51,593 nucleotides of DNA from UBA2211 sp049302755 (GCA_049302755.1 JBAQMK010000003.1:1-51593), one strand, 5' to 3'; shown: positions 16,225 to 24,294, numbered from the stretch's first letter. Notes: a model not told the origin generated them from the sequence alone. Program-made: numbers and translations.

Positions 16225-16283
16225 ATAACAACCCTCAAAACTATTTTACTCCCTATACACAATAAGTAAAGTCACAATAGTTG

Positions 16284-16371
16284 TTGACAAATGATAAAAA
16301 TTAGTTTATTGTTTGTAAACACGAAATAATGCTTATCAAGGTTGACAAGGTATTGTCCAAAAAGGTATTAT
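16284..16371 (+). promoter_or_regulatory. Tandem promoters of the passenger operon
   Basis: P1: TTGACA (16284-16289), N17, TATTGT. P2: TTGACA (16342-16347), N18, TATTAT (16366-16371). An imperfect palindrome TGTTTGTAAACA overlaps the P1 -10 and could be an operator. Confidence 0.5.
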
Positions 16372-16388
16372 TAATACAGATAAAAAAT

Positions 16389-16472
16389 ATGAGCAAAAAC
16401 CATGAAAAAATAGTGCAAGAAGCGGAATTTTTCATTTCCGTATTTTTTAATAGAAACAATAAAACACCATGA
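16389..16472 (+). CDS. 27-residue ORF, possible leader peptide
   Basis: ATG at 16389, TGA overlapping the next ATG (ATGA). Its second half contains a hairpin CGGAA/TTCCG followed by a T-rich run, like a weak attenuator. Translation of this ORF would disturb that hairpin and could couple expression of the next gene. No family; it may not be translated. Confidence 0.35.
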   Translation: MSKNHEKIVQEAEFFISVFFNRNNKTP

Positions 16473-16879
16473 ACAAAAATATAAATATTCCAAAACTTAT
16501 TATCGGAGTTGTTTATAAGTCTAAGGATGGAACTTGGAGAGGTTTTTGTTCTCCTTTTGATATTTCTTGCACCGCAAAAACAGCAAAACAGGCAATGAAA
16601 ATAACTGATAGTTTAGTAAAAGCCTACATTGATGGTCTTTGTAAATATGATTTTCCATTAAATATAGCTGTAAAAGAATTATCTGATGAAGAAGATAAAA
16701 TTGTATTTAAAAAAGTCCGTGAATATGTAATAAAAGATATTGCTCGCAAAATGACAGAGAATTTAAAAAGATTTCAGACAGAATCAAAAATTAATACCTT
16801 TGAAATAAAAGACGATATTAAAGCAAGTGGTCAATATTCTTTTTTGTCAATTAATTTACCTGCTTTTGCAGGATGCTAA
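16469..16879 (+). CDS. HicB-like antitoxin candidate
   Basis: 136 residues. The first 65 read like the HicB partial RNase-H fold: GVVYKSKDGTWRGFCSPFDISCTAKTAKQAMKITDSLVKAYIDGL, matching the pattern 'x-D-G-x-W-x-x-x-C-P-x-x..C...G.T..EA..N...A'. A longer helical tail follows instead of the usual DNA-binding domain. It overlaps the next gene by 7 bases, as antitoxin and toxin genes often do. The assignment rests on weak similarity plus gene arrangement. Confidence 0.45.
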   Translation: MNKNINIPKLIIGVVYKSKDGTWRGFCSPFDISCTAKTAKQAMKITDSLVKAYIDGLCKYDFPLNIAVKELSDEEDKIVFKKVREYVIKDIARKMTENLKRFQTESKINTFEIKDDIKASGQYSFLSINLPAFAGC

Positions 16880-17151
16880 ATATGTCTTCAACTCCTACAA
16901 AATATAAGTTCAGAGATTTTGAACGTATAGTTTGTAAAATTGCAGAAGAAAAAAATCTTTACATTAAAATAATCAATAAGCCTGGTTCTGCGAGAAGGTT
17001 TGAGGTTTTTAAGAATGGAGATTACTTAAAACCAATTAGTTTCTGGGTAAACCACGAAGCAAAATTTATTTATACAAGAGACATGAAAAAATGTCTTAAA
17101 CCATTAGAAATTACCGAAGAGCAATTAATTAAAGCATTAGATGAAGATTAA
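16873..17151 (+). CDS. HicA-like toxin candidate
   Basis: 92 residues, basic, soluble. It resembles a small dsRBD-like fold with K-P-G-S-x-R-R-F (compare G-S-H-H/R in HicA) and an IT-E-E-Q-L-x-x-A-L ending. The usual catalytic His after GS is replaced by Ala-Arg, so if it is a HicA relative its active site has changed or the alignment is wrong. Overlaps the HicB-like gene by 7 bases. Confidence 0.4.
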   Translation: MLNMSSTPTKYKFRDFERIVCKIAEEKNLYIKIINKPGSARRFEVFKNGDYLKPISFWVNHEAKFIYTRDMKKCLKPLEITEEQLIKALDED

Positions 17152-17162
17152 ATAATAAAAAT

Positions 17163-17690
17163 ATGCTTGAAGCGACCGAGTTAGTAATAAAAATTGGAGT
17201 TTTTGAAACAATTGGTTTAATAGTTTCTCTTTGTATTACTTTGGGTGGAAGTTTAATTACTATAGCTTGGAAGGCTTCCGGAAAATTTAGTAAACTTGAA
17301 ACTTCTGTTGATGGATTAGATACGAGACTAACAAATATAGAAAGCAATATGGCTAATATGACAAAGACATTATCTCCTATTTCCTTAACGGAAAAAGGTA
17401 CAAGGGTTCTTGAAGAAAGTGGTTTAAAAAAATACATTGACGAAAATAAAGAAAGTTTAATTAATGATTGTAAGGATAATCACTCAATAAAAAGTAAATA
17501 CGATATACAATCTGCAGCTTTTAAATATTTTGACAAATTAGTTTTTAATGAAGATTTTGACAAGCAAATAAAAGATTATGCTTTCAATAATGGACTAAAT
17601 ATAGATGTTATTAGAAGAGCAGCGGGTATATATTTTAGAGATATTTGTTTAAATCATTTAAAATTAGACGAAGAAGAATCTAAGAAATAA
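17163..17690 (+). CDS. Membrane-anchored coiled-coil protein of unknown function
   Basis: 175 residues. One N-terminal membrane helix (about 17-36), a short heptad coiled coil (KLETSVDGLDTRLTNIESNM), then a soluble domain that begins SPISLTEKGTRVLEESG and contains mixed helices to the C terminus. The SPISLTEKG segment recurs in uncharacterised bacterial proteins that I know only as hypothetical. It follows the HicA-like gene by 11 bases, probably in the same passenger operon, and ends directly against the convergent transposase gene. Confidence 0.6.
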   Translation: MLEATELVIKIGVFETIGLIVSLCITLGGSLITIAWKASGKFSKLETSVDGLDTRLTNIESNMANMTKTLSPISLTEKGTRVLEESGLKKYIDENKESLINDCKDNHSIKSKYDIQSAAFKYFDKLVFNEDFDKQIKDYAFNNGLNIDVIRRAAGIYFRDICLNHLKLDEEESKK

Positions 17691-18590
17691 CTATGCAACA
17701 GGAATCTTCTCAAAAACAACAATTCTTTGACCTGTTAAATCTGGCTTGTAGCAAGCACGATAAAGCAAGTCCTGAAAAACGGGGACGAAAGACTTCCTCT
17801 GATTGTATTGATAAACAAACTCGTCAACATAAGACTGCAAATACTTCGGTGAAACGAGGTGGTAAGTCCCATCAATAGACCTTTTCATTTGAGACCAAAA
17901 ACCTTCTATTGTATTAGTGTAAATGTCGCCTTTGACATACTGCTTTCTTGAGTGCTTGATAATATCGTGAGTTAAACCTAACTTATCAGCTTTTCTATAG
18001 CCGTGATTATCGTCAGTTATTAGCCTTGAACCGATCTGGACATTATCTTTTAAATTACCAAGTAAAATATGAGTTTGGGCATCTGATATTTTCATTGACC
18101 TAACTTCGCCCTTTCTACTCACCATACCCATTACTGCGGTTTTGTTTTTAAATCTCTTATGAGGGTTTTTAATTCTACCACCAATATATGTTTCGTCAGC
18201 TTCAACCGTTCCTTTTAATTTAGTGCTATCTTGTGTCATTAAAGACCTAATTCTGTTAGCCATTCTCCAAGCTGTCTTATAGGTGCAACCGATATGTCTT
18301 TCTAACTCTTTAGCCGATACTCCGTTCTTTGATTGAGACATTAAATAGATAGCGAAAAACCAATCAGTCAATTTAGTTTCTGATTTATGAAAGATAGTAT
18401 TAGCAGTAGGGTGTATCTGTTGACCGCACCAAGCACAAGCATAGCATTTGCGATTGCTGACCTTGTGGAACGAAGATTTACCACATTTAGGGCAAACAGG
18501 GTGTTCACCATATATCTTCTTTAAAAGGTAATTTAGACAGGTATCATCGTCCGGAAAGTCCTTTTTAAAGTCTTTAATTGTGTATTTCAT
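17691..18590 (-). CDS. IS1595-family transposase
   Basis: 299 residues. An N-terminal zinc ribbon (CPKCG ... CYACAWCG) is followed by the ISXO2-like DDE-type domain: first Asp in EADETYIGG, second in LITDDNHGY, and the TNTIEGFWSQMKR block with the Asn of the family's DDN triad. Length and order are normal, with no frameshift, so it should be functional. It reads inward from the right end of the element. Confidence 0.95.
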   Translation of the reverse strand: MKYTIKDFKKDFPDDDTCLNYLLKKIYGEHPVCPKCGKSSFHKVSNRKCYACAWCGQQIHPTANTIFHKSETKLTDWFFAIYLMSQSKNGVSAKELERHIGCTYKTAWRMANRIRSLMTQDSTKLKGTVEADETYIGGRIKNPHKRFKNKTAVMGMVSRKGEVRSMKISDAQTHILLGNLKDNVQIGSRLITDDNHGYRKADKLGLTHDIIKHSRKQYVKGDIYTNTIEGFWSQMKRSIDGTYHLVSPKYLQSYVDEFVYQYNQRKSFVPVFQDLLYRACYKPDLTGQRIVVFEKIPVA

Positions 18591-18617
18591 ATAATATAGC
18601 TTTATTCTTACACCTAT

Positions 18618-18646
18618 ATTGTATCAAATGGTTTACTTGTTGTCAA
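18618..18646 (-). promoter_or_regulatory. Transposase promoter
   Basis: Minus strand: TTGACA directly inside the terminal repeat (18646-18641), N17, extended -10 TGA-TACAAT (18623-18618). Confidence 0.65.
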
Positions 18647-18658
18647 GGTATAGTTGCC
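18647..18658 (-). repeat. IS terminal inverted repeat, right
   Basis: Complement of GGCAACTATACC, directly followed by the target duplication. Confidence 0.9.
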
Positions 18659-18666
18659 TTTTATAT
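18659..18666 (+). repeat. Target-site duplication, right copy
   Basis: TTTTATAT, identical to 15871-15878. Confidence 0.9.
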
Positions 18667-18670
18667 CATA

Positions 18671-18698
18671 TTGACAAAATATATGGGTATTGTATAAT
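18671..18698 (+). promoter_or_regulatory. Consensus promoter of the small gene at 18705 (leaderless)
   Basis: TTGACA, 16-base spacer, TG-TATAAT. The -10 ends 6 bases before the ATG at 18705. It lies just outside the IS right end. Confidence 0.75.
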
Positions 18699-18704
18699 AT
18701 AGGT

Positions 18705-18962
18705 ATGGAAGCTGTAGTGGTTAAGAAAAGCTTAGGCTCAAAAGAAGCCTTAAGCAGAGCAGCGATGACAGTTGAACAAGACTCCATTATTGGAGTAAGG
18801 GAGAGAAAACTGGCAAGGGATAACCTTAAAAACTTTCATGGTGTTCTCAGAGTCCATCTATATGGAAAAGGAAACATCACTGAAAAGCTGCTGTTTATCA
18901 TGAACAGCAAGGCAGCCAAGGTTCTTGCCTGGCCCGGAATGGAGATAGGTATCTCCGCATAA
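18705..18962 (+). CDS. Orphan 85-residue protein
   Basis: Soluble, mixed alpha/beta by composition, no family recognised. The ATG at 18705 is where a transcript from the perfect promoter should begin; an in-frame TTG upstream falls within the -10 region and is rejected. The C-terminal half (HGVLRVHLYGKGNITEKLLF) looks like paired beta strands. The TAA stop is the first part of the terminator stem. Confidence 0.6.
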   Translation: MEAVVVKKSLGSKEALSRAAMTVEQDSIIGVRERKLARDNLKNFHGVLRVHLYGKGNITEKLLFIMNSKAAKVLAWPGMEIGISA

Positions 18963-19006
18963 CCCATCTTTTTGAGAAAAACTTAAATCGATGGGTTTTA
19001 CTTTAT
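18961..19006 (+). terminator. Terminator fused to the stop codon
   Basis: AACCCATC pairs with GATGGGTT (18990-18997), followed by TTACTTTA. Confidence 0.7.
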
Positions 19007-19019
19007 GTTGACAGAATCG

Positions 19020-19047
19020 TTGACAAAAAGCATAACAGTTGTAAGAT
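19020..19047 (+). promoter_or_regulatory. Promoter of the gene at 19064
   Basis: TTGACA, 16-base spacer, TG-TAAGAT; a second TTGACA sits at 19008. Shine-Dalgarno GGAGG at 19052-19056, 7 bases before the ATG. Confidence 0.55.
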
Positions 19048-19063
19048 TTATGGAGGTATTCTT

Positions 19064-19402
19064 ATGTTCGTATATGATCAGGCATCCATTCTTCAGAGGG
19101 CGAAAGCGGAGGTGGCAGAAGTTTCACTTCAAACCTTTGTAAGAGAGCACGATGAACAGATCACTGACTTGGCTCATAAAAAACTGAATAAGGGCGAGGT
19201 AGTGGAAGAAATTTCGGTTAAAGCTTCTATTGAGATAGGGAAACATTGCTATCAAGAAGCTTCAGTCGAAATTGAAAAGATGAGCATCTTACGCAGAATT
19301 TATCTTGCATTGAAGAGAGTTGACCACAGGGACATTTTCATCAATGAGACAATATGCGGATTAGCGCTTATTATTACTATTAGAGTAATCGTTTCGAGGT
19401 AA
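19064..19402 (+). CDS. Orphan 112-residue protein with C-terminal helix
   Basis: A mostly helical, charged body (AKAEVAEVSLQTFVREHDEQ ... LNKGEVVEEISVKAS) and a hydrophobic C-terminal stretch INETICGLALIITIRVIV that could be a tail anchor. Ribosome site GGAGG is well spaced. The TAA lies in the terminator stem. No family recognised. Confidence 0.65.
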   Translation: MFVYDQASILQRAKAEVAEVSLQTFVREHDEQITDLAHKKLNKGEVVEEISVKASIEIGKHCYQEASVEIEKMSILRRIYLALKRVDHRDIFINETICGLALIITIRVIVSR

Positions 19403-19441
19403 ACCCGTATTCTTTTAAATAAAAGATTTTGCGGGTTTTAT
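19401..19441 (+). terminator. Terminator fused to the stop codon
   Basis: AAACCCG pairs with CGGGTTT (19432-19438), then TATTATT. The inner CTTTTA/TAAAAG also pairs. Confidence 0.75.
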
Positions 19442-19505
19442 TATTGCATTTTTATCACTTTCAGGGTAAGATTGATATATATTTAAGCTTATTATTTTTT
19501 AAATT

Positions 19506-22229
19506 ATGGACGGAATAAACTTTACAAATAAAGCTCAGAAAATAGTAATGCAGGCGCAGAATTTGGCGCGAGATATGGGGCAACAGCACATTGATGCTTT
19601 GCACCTGCTTTTTGCTATCCTGTCAGACAATGACAATATTGTTTTTACTCTTTTGAATAAATTGAATGTTGATGTTGAAGATTTGCAGAAAAAAGTCAGA
19701 AGCGCTTTAGGTCAAATTCCAACGATAACCAACGACAAAGCTGTGGGCCAGTTTTATCTTACCCAGGACATGGATAAAGTGATAAACGGAGCAAAGGACG
19801 AAGCGATAAATATGGGCGATGAATTTGTTTCATTGGAACATTTATTTTTATCGCTTTTGAACACCAGCAGTCTATCCGGAGATATTTTGAAAAGAGTGAC
19901 TTATTTGAAGACATTGGGCAGTGAGGAACAGAAAGATAAGCTAGATTATTTTGCTGCTCAGAAAATATTCGGACAACTAAGGGGCGGAGAAAAGATTACC
20001 ACTCCAAATCCGGAAGCCAGATATAAAATTTTAGAAAATTATACCAGAAACCTAACTACCTTAGCTAAAAAAGGAAAACTTGATCCGGTGGTGGGAAGAG
20101 ATGATGAAATCAGAAGATTGATGCAGATTTTGTCTCGTCGAACTAAAAATAATCCGGCTTTAATTGGAGAACCGGGCGTCGGGAAGACGGCTATTGTTGA
20201 GGGCTTAGCCCAAAGAATAGTTAAAGGAGATGTTCCTGAAAGTTTGAAAGACAAAGAATTAGTCAGTCTTGATTTGGGAGCAATGATTGCGGGAACAAGA
20301 TTCAGAGGAGAATTCGAGGAAAGAATCAAAATGCTTTTAAAAGAGATTAAAAAAGGAGAAGGGAAGTATTTATTATTTATCGATGAATTACATACTTTAA
20401 TCGGAGCCGGTTCGGCCGAAGGTGCGATCGATGCTTCCAATCTTTTAAAACCAGCTCTTTCAAGGGGAGAATTGAGAGCGATTGGAGCAACAACATTAAA
20501 GGAATATCACAAATACATTGAAAGTGATGCCGCTCTGGAAAGAAGATTCCAGCCGATTTTTGTTACCGAACCGAGCATTGAAGATACGATATCAATCTTG
20601 CGTGGAATTAAAGAGAAATACGAATTGCATCACGGATTGAAAATTAAAGATTCAGCTTTGATTTCAGCTGCTGAATTGTCAGCCAGATATATTACCGACA
20701 GATTTTTGCCGGACAAAGCCGTTGATTTGATGGATGAGGCCGCTTCAGCTTTGAGATTGGAGATTGAATCTAATCCGATTGAACTGGAAGATTTAAGAAA
20801 AGAAATTCAGAAATTGGAAATTGAAAGAGAGGCCTTAAAGAAGGAAATTTTGAACGTTAATAATAAAGAGAGGGAGCATATTGAGAGAAGAGAAAAAGTT
20901 ATCAGTCGTGAATTGGCAGAGCTTTCTGAAAAAGCCAATGCTTTTTCCGCTCGCTGGAAAACCGAAAAAGAAACTATTTCTAATATTAAAGGTTTGAAAG
21001 AGGGAATTGAAAAAGAAAAATATCAATTAGAGAAATTATTAAAAGAAGGTGATTTGCAAAAAGTGGCAGAGATAAAGTACGGAACATTGCCTGATTTGTT
21101 TGCTAAATTAAAGAAGCAAGAAAATAAAATTGTCAGATTGCAGAAACAAAATCCTATTTTAAAACAGGAGATTGGGCCGGAAGAGATTAGTCGGGTTGTT
21201 TCGCGTTGGACCGGAATTCCCGTGACCAGATTAATGGAATCAGAAGCCTTTAAATTGGAGAATATGGAGGGTGAGTTAGGCAAGAGGATTATTGATCAGG
21301 AAGAGGCGATTAAGGCTGTTTCTAACGCAATTAGGCGTTCCAGAGCCGGTATTTCTGAGGAATCAAGGCCATTAGGCTCTTTCATGTTCTTGGGACCGAC
21401 CGGAGTTGGAAAAACAGAAACCGCTAAAGCTTTGGCCGAGTTCTTATTTAATGATGAGAATGCGATGATTAGAGTTGATATGTCCGAATATATGGAAAAA
21501 TTCGATGTGTCGAAAATGATCGGTAGTCCTCCCGGATATGTCGGTTATGATGAAGGAGGTCAGTTGACCGAAAAAGTGAGAAGAAGACCATACAGCGTTA
21601 TCCTTTTAGATGAAATCGAAAAAGCTCATCCTGAAGTTTTTAATATCCTACTTCAGGTTTTGGAAGACGGAAGATTAACCGACTCCAAGGGCAGAATGGT
21701 TTCTTTTAAAAATACTATTTTAATCATGACTTCGAATATCGGTTCGGATATTATCGCCAAAGAAGCACCTTTGGGTTTTGTTGATAACGGAAAATTAAGC
21801 CAGAAAGAAGGGCTGAAAGACAAAGTTCAAGGAGCATTGAAAGAAAAATTCAAACCCGAATTTATCAACAGGGTTGATGAGATAGTCATTTTTGATTATT
21901 TGGGGGCCGAAGAAATTAAGCAGATTGTTGATTTAGAATTGAATAAAGTTCAAAAGAGATTGGGAAAGAAAGATATCAAGATTGTTGTTTCCGAAAAAGC
22001 CAAGCAGTCTTTGGCCAGACAAGGATTTGATCCTAATTTAGGAGCCCGTCCGTTAAAAAGGATAATTCAGAAATTAATTTTGAATCCGATGGCTTTAAAA
22101 ATCGTGACCGATGAGATAAAGGACGGAGACACTATTTCAATTGATGCCGATAAAGATGATATTATCTTAAAGACTATATCTAATAGAAAGATTAAAAAGC
22201 CTTTAGCGAAAGTTAATGCCAATAAATAA
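19506..22229 (+). CDS. clpB: ClpB-type AAA+ disaggregase
   Basis: 907 residues. A Clp N domain (1-145), NBD1 with Walker A GEPGVGKT at 221-228 and Walker B LLFIDELHTLIGAG, a long coiled-coil M domain at about 417-560 containing GDLQKVAEIKYGTLPDL, then NBD2 with GPTGVGKTET near 631 and LLDEIEKAHPEVF. The full-length M domain is the hallmark of ClpB, which rescues aggregated proteins with DnaK. Odd point: a Leu-Gly-Phe tripeptide at 756-758 sits where ClpA/ClpC carry their ClpP-docking loop. The next gene overlaps its end by 14 bases. Confidence 0.9.
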   Translation: MDGINFTNKAQKIVMQAQNLARDMGQQHIDALHLLFAILSDNDNIVFTLLNKLNVDVEDLQKKVRSALGQIPTITNDKAVGQFYLTQDMDKVINGAKDEAINMGDEFVSLEHLFLSLLNTSSLSGDILKRVTYLKTLGSEEQKDKLDYFAAQKIFGQLRGGEKITTPNPEARYKILENYTRNLTTLAKKGKLDPVVGRDDEIRRLMQILSRRTKNNPALIGEPGVGKTAIVEGLAQRIVKGDVPESLKDKELVSLDLGAMIAGTRFRGEFEERIKMLLKEIKKGEGKYLLFIDELHTLIGAGSAEGAIDASNLLKPALSRGELRAIGATTLKEYHKYIESDAALERRFQPIFVTEPSIEDTISILRGIKEKYELHHGLKIKDSALISAAELSARYITDRFLPDKAVDLMDEAASALRLEIESNPIELEDLRKEIQKLEIEREALKKEILNVNNKEREHIERREKVISRELAELSEKANAFSARWKTEKETISNIKGLKEGIEKEKYQLEKLLKEGDLQKVAEIKYGTLPDLFAKLKKQENKIVRLQKQNPILKQEIGPEEISRVVSRWTGIPVTRLMESEAFKLENMEGELGKRIIDQEEAIKAVSNAIRRSRAGISEESRPLGSFMFLGPTGVGKTETAKALAEFLFNDENAMIRVDMSEYMEKFDVSKMIGSPPGYVGYDEGGQLTEKVRRRPYSVILLDEIEKAHPEVFNILLQVLEDGRLTDSKGRMVSFKNTILIMTSNIGSDIIAKEAPLGFVDNGKLSQKEGLKDKVQGALKEKFKPEFINRVDEIVIFDYLGAEEIKQIVDLELNKVQKRLGKKDIKIVVSEKAKQSLARQGFDPNLGARPLKRIIQKLILNPMALKIVTDEIKDGDTISIDADKDDIILKTISNRKIKKPLAKVNANK

Positions 22230-22875
22230 TTTTGTTAAAGCAATTATCGTTGTTCTTTTGGGTGTTTTGGGTGGAACAATCACCTGGCTTTTTATTTTCA
22301 AAAATCAATCATCTTTTATTCAGGTAGTTAATAAAGAAGAGAAGATATATATTGAAGAAAATACAGCTTTAACCGGTATTATTAAGAATGTGAAAGATTC
22401 GGTGGTTGTTTTGAAGACCAACTATAATAAAACAGAGATTTATGGTTTTGGGATGGTTTTAACCGCTGACGGACTGATTGTCACTTTGGCGGAAAACATT
22501 CCTCAGAACTCAGAGGCCAATATTTCAATCAAGGGAGAAACAAGCATTTCTTATCAGGTTTTAAAAAGAGACATCGAAAACAATCTGGCTTTGATTAAGA
22601 TTGATAAAAATAATCTTCAAACCAAGGGATTTTTTGATTTTTTTAAATTAGAAATAGGGGAAAGAGTTTTTATCTTATCTAACAGCGTGAACGAAGGAAT
22701 TGTTAAGAGTTTCAATGATGATGTAATTAAAACGAATATTATTGAAAATGAAATAATTGACGGGGCTCCTGTTTTTAATATTAAGGGCGAGGTTTTGGGG
22801 ATAGGATACAAGAATATCAATAATTTTATAGATATTATTCCCGTTTCAAAGATTAAATCTTTCGCCGGTTTGTAA
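22216..22875 (+). CDS. Membrane-anchored trypsin-like pseudoprotease
   Basis: 219 residues: an N-terminal membrane helix (about 7-28) and an extracytoplasmic domain with the HtrA/trypsin-2 layout. GFGMVLTADGLIVTLAEN corresponds to G-S-G-x-x-I-x-x-D-G-x-I-L-T-x-x-H; DIENNLALIKI to the D-L-A-L-L-K-I strand; EIIDGAPVFNIKGEVLGI to the G-N-S-G-G-P-L region. All three catalytic residues are changed, so it should not cleave peptides. It may bind peptides or sense wall state (inference). Translationally coupled to clpB. Confidence 0.65.
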   Translation: MPINNFVKAIIVVLLGVLGGTITWLFIFKNQSSFIQVVNKEEKIYIEENTALTGIIKNVKDSVVVLKTNYNKTEIYGFGMVLTADGLIVTLAENIPQNSEANISIKGETSISYQVLKRDIENNLALIKIDKNNLQTKGFFDFFKLEIGERVFILSNSVNEGIVKSFNDDVIKTNIIENEIIDGAPVFNIKGEVLGIGYKNINNFIDIIPVSKIKSFAGL

Positions 22876-22926
22876 CTTTATATAGCTTGACAAACTTTAT
22901 ATAGTTTGATATTATCATATAAAGTT
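22874..22926 (+). promoter_or_regulatory. Promoter and three-copy operator of the fic gene
   Basis: TTGACA (22887-22892), N17, TGA-TATTAT (22910-22915). AACTTTATATAG occurs at 22874 and 22893 (17-base units differing at one position), the second exactly filling the spacer, and ATATAAAGTT at 22917-22926 is an inverted third copy just before the ATG. The arrangement suits binding by the Fic protein's own HTH domain. Confidence 0.65.
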
Positions 22927-23853
22927 ATGACAATATCAGAAAAGTTAAAAATTATTCAAAAATCGTCTGGTTTAAAACAGACAGAAATGGCTCAAAGATT
23001 TGAGGTTTCTTTTGCTACGCTAAATGCTTGGTATAATGGGAGATCAAACCCCAGGATTGAAAAACATAATTTAATAGAAAGCTTTTATTTAGAATTAACA
23101 GGAAAGAAACAAATAACAGACGAATATTTAAAAAACAAGAAAGAACAAATAAAAAAAAGAAGCGAGAGGTATAATAATATTTTAAAAGAAATTATTTCAA
23201 ATCCTGATATTAAGCAGGAGTTTGTTCTTAAGTTAACCTATCATTCAAATAAAATAGAGGGAAGTACTTTAAGCGAAAAAGAAACAGCTTCAATTATATT
23301 TGATAATATTTCTTTTCCTAAAAAAACACTATCTGAACAACTTGAAGCAAAAAATCATCAGACCGCCCTTGATTATCTTTTTGATTTTATTCTTAATAAG
23401 GGAGAAATCAATGAATTATTACTTTTAAAATTACATAGCATTTTAATGAATGGAATAATAAGCGACGCAGGAAGATATAGGATTCATCCGGTAAGAATAT
23501 TGGGAACAAGTGTTCCGACAGCTAATTATTTAAAGATTTCTGAATTAATGACTGATTTATTTAAAAAAATCAATGATAATAATGGTGATGCAGTATCTTT
23601 TATTTCAGAAATACATAGTTCTTTTGAGAAAATTCATCCTTTTTCTGATGGCAACGGAAGAGTTGGTAGACTTCTCTTAACCGCAATGCTTTTAAAAGAA
23701 AACCTACCTCCGGCAGTTATTAAACAAGGAACAAAACATCTTTATTATGTTTATTTAGAAAAGTCTCAATTGGGTGATGATTTTAGTCAACTTCAGAACT
23801 TTATTTGCGATGCAATTAATAACGGTTTAGATATCTTAGAAAGAAAATATTAG
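22927..23853 (+). CDS. Fic protein with N-terminal HTH
   Basis: 308 residues. An XRE-like helix-turn-helix (about 9-45) precedes a Fic domain with the complete catalytic motif HPFSDGNGRVGR at 237-248. An inhibitory-helix motif SNKIEG at 107-112 fits [S/T]xxxE[G/N] of class II Fic proteins, which self-inhibit. Fic enzymes usually transfer AMP from ATP to a target protein; the target is unknown. The ATG at 22927 is chosen because the promoter's start point lies just before it. Probably represses its own promoter. Confidence 0.9.
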   Translation: MTISEKLKIIQKSSGLKQTEMAQRFEVSFATLNAWYNGRSNPRIEKHNLIESFYLELTGKKQITDEYLKNKKEQIKKRSERYNNILKEIISNPDIKQEFVLKLTYHSNKIEGSTLSEKETASIIFDNISFPKKTLSEQLEAKNHQTALDYLFDFILNKGEINELLLLKLHSILMNGIISDAGRYRIHPVRILGTSVPTANYLKISELMTDLFKKINDNNGDAVSFISEIHSSFEKIHPFSDGNGRVGRLLLTAMLLKENLPPAVIKQGTKHLYYVYLEKSQLGDDFSQLQNFICDAINNGLDILERKY

Positions 23854-23907
23854 ATTTTATTTTTATTATTTGTTATAATATTAATATAATTCATTACATT
23901 TTATTTT

Positions 23908-24258
23908 ATGGAGTTTACCGTTAGACAATTTCTTGCATGGATTTTAATTATTGTCGGTTTATTCGTGGTTTTTTGGGATATTACCACCACTTATTATTAT
24001 TTTTCCGCTCAGCAAGAATTTCCGAAAGTATTTATTAATAATCAAACAAACACAATAACTAATGGGACGACGGGAACCGGAATTCAGGATCAAATAGGGA
24101 ATATTGTAAAAGATCAGATAAGCCAGATGATTCCGGAGAATACAGTAACACAATTATTAAATATGACGTCTTGGATTACCTTTGCCTCTTTTATGTTATG
24201 GGCAGGCGGTAAGCTGGTTGGAATGGGTAGTGATTTTTTGAAAAAGGGACAACAATAG
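23908..24258 (+). CDS. Two-helix membrane protein of unknown function
   Basis: 116 residues: membrane helices at about 8-25 and 86-104 with an Asn/Thr/Gly-rich outer loop between them. A TATAAT at 23874-23879 leaves a short leader. The stop codon falls in the loop of its terminator. Proteins of this layout are common in CPR genomes but not characterised. Confidence 0.6.
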   Translation: MEFTVRQFLAWILIIVGLFVVFWDITTTYYYFSAQQEFPKVFINNQTNTITNGTTGTGIQDQIGNIVKDQISQMIPENTVTQLLNMTSWITFASFMLWAGGKLVGMGSDFLKKGQQ

Positions 24259-24276
24259 TCTCTTTTTATTTTTTAA
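24243..24276 (+). terminator. Terminator containing the stop codon
   Basis: AAAGGGAC/GTCTCTTT around loop AACAATA, followed by TTATTTTTT. Confidence 0.7.
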
Positions 24277-24294
24277 AGGTTAATAATTTAAAAA

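Larger units (their letters stand above)
15879..18658. mobile_element. Complete IS1595-family element with passenger genes
   Basis: Perfect 12-bp terminal inverted repeats GGCAACTATACC (15879-15890, and its complement at 18647-18658) flanked by a perfect 8-bp direct repeat TTTTATAT. Eight-base duplications are the rule for IS1595 elements, and the transposase at the right end is of that family. The 2780-bp element is far larger than transposase plus ends: it also carries a candidate small RNA, a tRNA-like gene, a HicBA-like pair and a membrane coiled-coil protein. It inserted in the T tract of the kinase terminator, separating it from the small gene at 18705. Ends, duplication and transposase all look intact, so the insertion may be recent. 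Confidence 0.92.
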
